Source of the DNA: Sarcophilus harrisii
Taxonomy: Eukaryota; Chordata; Mammalia; Dasyuromorphia; Dasyuridae
Direction: 5' to 3'
Length of the DNA: 64,000 nt
Assembly (NCBI RefSeq): GCF_902635505.1
Contig: NC_045428.1
Span: forward strand, 219,922,607 to 219,986,606
This document shows positions 58,966 through 64,000 of this stretch, one piece after another. The position numbers and the translations under genes are program-made. The first letter of the stretch is position 1. Each line of letters begins with the position of its first letter. The notes below the pieces were generated by a model that did no database searches, was not told where the DNA came from, and saw only the letters and a program-made list of their open reading frames with translations.

Positions 58966-59384
58966 AAGTAATCACAGGTTTAATTTGCCTTAATTTTGAA
59001 TCTGAACTAAAATGGAAGACAGTTCAGAGGAAAATATGGATTCCAAGTTAAGATTGACTCTTAGGAGCTTATAATTAGGGAGAAAGTGAAGGAATGATAA
59101 TATGGTTTCCATATATACATGATTTAAAGTTTTATTTTAACATATTTTTATAATTAATCAAGGTTACAATGGGAATTCTAATATAAAATATAATAAAGAA
59201 TCCTTTTATACTATACTAATGGATTTATCCATTTTAAACTCATATCTGTATTACAAAAATTATGTTTTGTGATTATTATTCTGGGAAAATTGTATTTTTT
59301 AGGGTAATCCTGTGTCCTCCTTATTCTAAGATATGGTGAAAAGTCCAGGCTTTCATATCTGGTGCCCCATCAATCTCTAAACAT
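58966..59384. other. Unassigned AT-rich sequence
   Basis: No gene or repeat family recognised. Confidence 0.4.
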
Positions 59385-59475
59385 GTATTTGATTTTGATC
59401 TTCTTGAGGGCAGAAATTGTACTCAGTGCTTAGAACAGTGCTTGGCACATAGAAAGAGTTTAATAAATGACTAAT
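59385..59475 (+). repeat. L2 3'-end fragment
   Basis: 'tcttcttgagggcagaaatt', 'agaacagtgcttggcacata', 'gagtttaataaatgac'. Confidence 0.75.
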
Positions 59476-61130
59476 TTTAAAATTATTTTTGGTAAATTGT
59501 AGGTTTGGGGAAGTTCCCAGAAAGTCAATCAAGCTATTTTTTGCTGTTGAATGGTATTTCCAATGACCATTCTTGAAATGAAATGAAATGATTTGAGATT
59601 TCAATGGGAAGTTTATAAGAACTTGTGGACTACAGGATTTCTGAACAGAATAGTCTATCTGGATGTGGAGTCCTAAATTCCTTACAGAGAGTAGAGTACT
59701 AATTCCTCCCACATAGGCCCATTTAACTGGAAGTCAATAAATCAGGAGACAAGTTTAATTAGCATTAGAGGTAGGAAGTTTCTGGGAAGATTGAAAGTAC
59801 TTCAAGACAAAGGGAGTTAAACACAAATACTGCATACAATTTTACACAGCCTCAAGGTGTCATTACAGCCATTTTGGTGACTGTTCAACCTCTTCTCTGG
59901 GAAAGTTGAGTAACAGGAACAAGATGTCAAGTGATTGGGGGAGGAGAATATTAACTTTGGAAAATCTGGATTATTTCATTATTTTCACTAATTTCATAAG
60001 AATATTCTGTTTGAGAAGGAAATGTCTAAATTAGTGGAGACTTCCTTCATTATAGAACCATTGGGGCTTGTCCTGTTACTTAAAAAATACAACCTTAGGG
60101 TCTGTCTATTTAACCAACCTGTACTCTATTTCTTTGACTTCTAAGGTTACTTTTCCCGAGGAGATGTTTTCCCCAAATCTTCATCTTTTCCACATGGGGA
60201 GGTCTTCATTAAACCCAAGATTTTCCTCTTCTACAAAGAGGTTCCTTAGTACTGTATGGTTGCAATAGAAAAGTCCTTACAACCAAAAGTATTTTCTCTC
60301 TTCTTCCCTCCCTACCCCCAAGTTCTTTGAAATAAGTTTTGATATCTCTCGAGTTCTATTTTTTAAAATGCAACTCAGACACTGCAATGTCAGACAAGAA
60401 GATATTACCTTATTGTGATTTTATTTAGAAGAGTATTTGCTTCCAAAGACCCATAAAGCAGTTGGAAGTTAATGATAGACTAGGGGGTAAAGAGGAAGGG
60501 TCATATTTATATATGGAGGGTTTGGAGGGTTTGGATACTCTCTCATTATATTGCCTAGGGCTCCCCAGATAGAATATACGGGCTGCAAATATCTCCTCCC
60601 TATTTCTGTCAGGGTCTCAACTAACCTTGCTTTAAAGTCACTTACTTATCTTAGTATCAATAGTCAAAATTCTCAGCTTTGAGAGGTAATTATGTGTAGT
60701 TTCGAGTACTGGATTTGGGAGCCAGCAAAAGATGAGTTCAAATCCCATCTCTAACAAGAAAAGCTGAAGATTGTTTTGGAATCCAACAGGTTCTACAAGA
60801 AGTCCTACCATACGCTAGCTACCAAGGGAAGAGTTGAAAGAACAACTTTTCTCTCAGACTACCACCATCTTACAGAGGTGGAAACTGAGGGCCATAGGGT
60901 TTTTCTGATTTTGCTCAGGGTCACACAACTAATTTTGGTGAAAGATCAAAAAAGAGAAACCAGGCTCCAGTCTCAGCCATTCAAGTCTATTTTTTTTTTT
61001 AATATTTTAAATATTTTTTAATTCAAGTCTAAAGTTTGAATCTAGGTCTTGGACAGCAAAGAATGAAATCTTGGCAAGCAGAGATCCTACCTCCGATATG
61101 TTAGGAGGGAGGGAAGGGTGCAGTCAAACG
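59476..61130. other. Unassigned sequence upstream of SLC9A7
   Basis: Mostly repeat-poor, apart from a reverse MIR piece at about 60875-60935 ('gaggtggaaactgagggcca', 'cagggtcacacaactaa'). Distal promoter or enhancer elements could lie here, but nothing in the sequence alone proves it. Confidence 0.4.
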
Positions 61131-61557
61131 CCTTGATTGGGAAGCAAGTCACTAATTGGAAGGATTTTGACCCGGAGTCCGCGGTTTATTTTTGTGTAGT
61201 GGATACACCCCTCCGGCCATCAGGTACAGTCTAATTGTGTGCTCACACTCCCGGAAAGTATTCCCTACTTTCATAATTGAAAGATGACTTAATTTCGGTC
61301 AAAGGGGGAGTGAAATAAAGATGTAACTTTTTGTCACCGCCCAAATGCATGGATCCCCCGATATCTATCCGTGAATCTGTGTATCTGCTGGTTTATGCAG
61401 GGTCCTGGGACTAAAGAGCTGCCGAGCCCTGCAGCAAAGCATCCGGAAAACAGCGGAGGCTCCCCGTAGACTAGGCGCGCTCGCGCTAAGGAGCCGGCGG
61501 TGGGGACCGGGACGGCAGTTCCGAGGAGGAGCGAGCGCGCCATCCCCGGGAGTGGCC

Positions 61558-61644
61558 ATGCCGGGCCGGCTCTCAGCCGCTCTCCAGCCCGCGGATCTGA
61601 GGATCAGGGGCGGTGGGAGGGGTTTGGGGATCCTGCGCACTTGA
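61558..61644 (+). other. Possible 28-codon upstream ORF
   Basis: ATG at 61558 in a good context (G at +4 is absent but ccATG precedes it) to TGA at 61642-61644. It is not in frame with the main start. It would be translated only if transcription starts upstream of 61558, which is unknown. Confidence 0.35.
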
Positions 61645-61949
61645 GCTTCCTCCTCCCTCTCCAGGTGGCGACAGCAGCGGGAGGCGGGGCTGCCGCAGCC
61701 CCAGGAGCAGCAGAAGCAGCCCAAGCAGCCGCAAAAGCAAGAACTGGAGCGAGAGCTGAGGCAGCAGCCCCCGGGAGCCCCTCTGGGTGAAGAAGTGAGC
61801 GCGGAGCTGCCTCCGCGGCGGCAGTCGGAGCAGGACCGGCCGCTTCAGGGGCGGTTCAGAGGCAGCGGCTGCGCCTCCCTAGCTCGGGAAGCCGGGCAGG
61901 AGGGCGGGGAAGCCCCAACCGAGCGCGCCCAGGTTGCCCCGGCGGAGCA

Positions 61950-62238
61950 ATGGTGCCACCGCTTCGCCCGGAGCTCTGGGCGAGCCCGGGGCCCCCGTCG
62001 CCTCTGCTGCTCGGGCTGGTGCTGTTGCTGTTGCAGCTGTGCAGGGGTCTGCGCGCCGAGGACAGCGGCGCCATGGAGGAGATCGCCACCGAGAAAGAGG
62101 CGGAGGAGAGCCACCGGCAGGACAGCGTGAGCCTCCTGACGTTCATCTTGCTCCTCACCCTCACCATCCTCACCATCTGGCTCTTCAAACACCGCCGGGT
62201 GCGCTTCCTGCATGAAACCGGCCTGGCTATGATCTATG
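61950..62238 (+). CDS. SLC9A7: Sodium/proton exchanger NHE7, first coding exon
   Basis: Encodes the first 96 residues and one base of codon 97. NHE7 is an endomembrane, mainly trans-Golgi, Na+(K+)/H+ exchanger that adjusts organelle pH. From residue 37 the peptide ([20 protein letters not shown], then [20 protein letters not shown] and [20 protein letters not shown]) matches mammalian SLC9A7. It differs from SLC9A6, which has RRARFLHE and DSANLLIF. Residues 19-31 ([13 protein letters not shown]) form a signal-peptide-like or first membrane helix, and about 56-74 form a second. The start at 61950 has G at -3 and G at +4. An in-frame stop lies upstream at 61788-61790, and the next in-frame ATG is codon 42. 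The exon ends in a phase-1 donor, ATG|GTGAGA, at 62238/62239. The remaining exons lie beyond the right edge. Confidence 0.96.
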
Positions 62239-64000
62239 GTGAGACCCCGGGGCACCGCCCCCCCTCCCCCATCCCAACCCGAAATTTCAGCCTGGCTAAA
62301 GGACCCTGGGGATGGTGCAGGGCGTGCACTCCTGCTTCCTGCAGCCTGGAAGGGCACAAAAGCCAAGGAGAGGGGAAGTGTGTGCCCCCATTGCCTTGGG
62401 CCAGCCCTGGGAGCTATCTCCTGCTTGAGGGATGTGGGCGTGCGCTGGACCCTGAGCTTCAGCTCTTCTCCGCCCCTTCTCTTCCTTTCCCTCGTAAATG
62501 TCTCTTCCATTTCCCACAGTGGCCAAGATGTTGAGCCTAAGGTTTAGGGGGTTTACTGTTTGCTGTTCTGATCATAGGTACATTTGCAAGCCTTCCCCTC
62601 CTCCCCGCCCCTCTTCCTAAAACATCCATTTCAGACGATTTTCTGTTTTTGGATCACTCCCCCTTCCGTGACCCCCAAATAAGAAGGTGCACCCCAGTTG
62701 GCTGTCACTTACAGGTTTGACAGTATAATCTGTAGTCTCTTAAGAACGATCTAGCCCTGGCTGCTGTGGATCTGTGGGTGTGGATTTGATGACCTAATTA
62801 GTGGCGGCTTCTTTCTCTTCTTTGCAGTCTCCCTTTGCTCCAAAACTTCACCTTCTAGGAGATAGGTGGGTGGGTTAAGATGAACATACAGTGGGGGGTG
62901 AGCACATAAGCATTGCCTTGCAAAAACTCTTTGATTTTGTCTTGGAGGGCCTAATGGAAGCATGCATCCTTAATAGCTTGCTAAAATTAATCAGTGTATG
63001 AGGCTCCTTTCTGTCATTTCTTTTTCATTTGTGTAATTTTGATCACGAAATGGGAGGCATATGAATCGTGTTTATCTCCTTTGTCATGCTGTATATACCT
63101 GGAGGAAGAGAAAAAGGGAGAGGTTCCTAACAACATGATTGAAGAAGAAATCTCGCATGTGGATTTCACTAGTTTTTTTTAAATGGTAGGCTCAGAAAGT
63201 CCAAGTGCAGGACTGGCAGAGTATAATAGAGCAATAATGTATTATTTGTTTTAGTAGCCTTTGGTTTTGGTTTTTGTTTTAAACCATTAGCCTTGGGCCT
63301 TTATCTGGGAGATAGGGCAGCTGTGTCTCACTAGTGCTGGTACTCTGTTGGTACTTTTCGAGGTAGTCAACTGTTTTATATTCATTAAATAGATTTTAGC
63401 TGTATCTTGGCTTTGTACAATCCCACCTAATTGCTTAACGTGGTTTGGTAAAGAGAGTGGTGATTTAAATTTCTTACCTGCAGCCTTGTTACTTAGAAAG
63501 GGTGGAGTTGACTGCCAGTGTTGTATTGTATAGTAGTAAAGGAGAAATTAAATCCCAGATACTCATTTCCGTGGTAGAACATAGACTAGAATTCTGGTCT
63601 CCTGACTGGAAAATCTTTATCATAGATAAAGGACTCACTATAATGTTTGCAGCTAGTAGGCACTTGTTGAGTTATATTGAATGCAATGAAAATCTAAGAT
63701 AATATGATTAATTTACAATAAGATCACTGTTTGTAGGGCTCCACTACATTTTGCCATATTCTAGGTGTATAGCCCCTGCCCTTTTCCATCAGAGATTGTC
63801 TTCTCAGAATGGAAAGCGGGTCTTTGAAACTTTAATGTGAATTTTACACTGGCCCTGGTACCAACGACTCAGGGTTGCTGGTTTGCTGCTATTAAATAGC
63901 TTGAGCTCATTGGCTACTAAGCAATTGTACTGAAACTCTAACAGACAAGGTTAGAAGGTGCTTTTTTAAAGTCCTCCAGTTTAGTGGAATCAGATTCCCA
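62239..64000 (+). other. SLC9A7: SLC9A7 intron 1, 5' part
   Basis: Starts with the GTGAGA donor. The first 400 bp or so are still GC-rich, then composition drops to the regional level. I see no clear L1, SINE or LTR in these 1.76 kb and no second exon. The frames running through the donor (to 62534 or 62547) are intronic read-through. Confidence 0.85.

Larger units (their letters stand above)
61420..62290 (+). promoter_or_regulatory. SLC9A7: CpG-island promoter of SLC9A7
   Basis: GC- and CpG-rich block that stands out sharply from the AT-rich surroundings. GC boxes (Sp1-type) are at 61607-61613, 61683-61689 and 61902-61909. No TATA box is placed convincingly upstream of the start codon, as expected of a housekeeping-type CpG promoter. 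The transcription start cannot be fixed from sequence. Other long frames in the block, such as the minus-strand one at 61845-62510, come from GC-rich composition. Confidence 0.85.

Noticed and set aside
61500-61790. 96-codon frame upstream of and in frame with SLC9A7
   Set aside because: It relies on a GTG start, is Ala/Gly/Arg-rich from CpG-island composition, and ends in a stop before the true start.
61950-62238. Assignment to the paralogue SLC9A6
   Set aside because: The region after residue 42 follows NHE7 wording ([29 protein letters not shown]) rather than NHE6 (MDEEIVSEKQ, DSANLLIF, RRARFLHE).
61845-62510. 221-codon open frame on the minus strand in the CpG island
   Set aside because: It is antisense to the SLC9A7 exon and its intron, lacks known motifs, and long frames are common in GC-rich sequence.
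1-64000. CRISPR arrays, tRNA genes, rRNA or prokaryotic operons
   Set aside because: tRNA-like matches are all SINE heads without intact cloverleaf sequence. No regularly spaced repeats or operon structure occurs.

Overview
The window looks like marsupial (metatherian) nuclear DNA. Three things point there: many copies of a LINE-1 family whose ORF2 C-terminus and 3' UTR have the marsupial form; tRNA-derived SINEs with a long tail ending in AAC repeats (MAR1/WSINE type); and one host exon whose protein matches mammalian SLC9A7. The species cannot be fixed from sequence alone. No bacterial, viral or CRISPR-like system is present.

The only host protein-coding sequence I can support is the first coding exon of SLC9A7 (sodium/proton exchanger NHE7) at 61950-62238 on the + strand. 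It lies in a CpG island of about 0.9 kb. The rest of the gene continues past the right edge: 62239-64000 is the start of intron 1. The 61 kb to the left is a gene-free upstream region.

That upstream region is a layered record of insertions. Oldest are L2/CR1-like LINE fragments, MIR/THER CORE-SINEs and an unclassified long repeat that recurs at least six times. Next come RTE/MAR4-like elements and MAR1-type SINEs. L1 copies of several ages follow, most cut short at the 5' end. Five L1 copies keep target-site duplications of 13-16 bp. Last are three ERV2/ERVK-like LTRs, all on the minus strand: a 5' LTR at the left edge with primer-binding site and leader, whose internal region lies outside the window, and two solo LTRs with intact 6-bp target duplications. 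One small hAT-type DNA transposon is present. The longest low-complexity tracts are two polypurine blocks, two G-runs and several microsatellites.

The most unusual event is at 11434-11618. This 185-bp segment duplicates host sequence about 1.3 kb away (10142-10323). It is inserted into an RTE/MAR4-like repeat and flanked by an 11-bp direct repeat. It is best read as a short-range templated insertion. I found no previously undescribed gene system.
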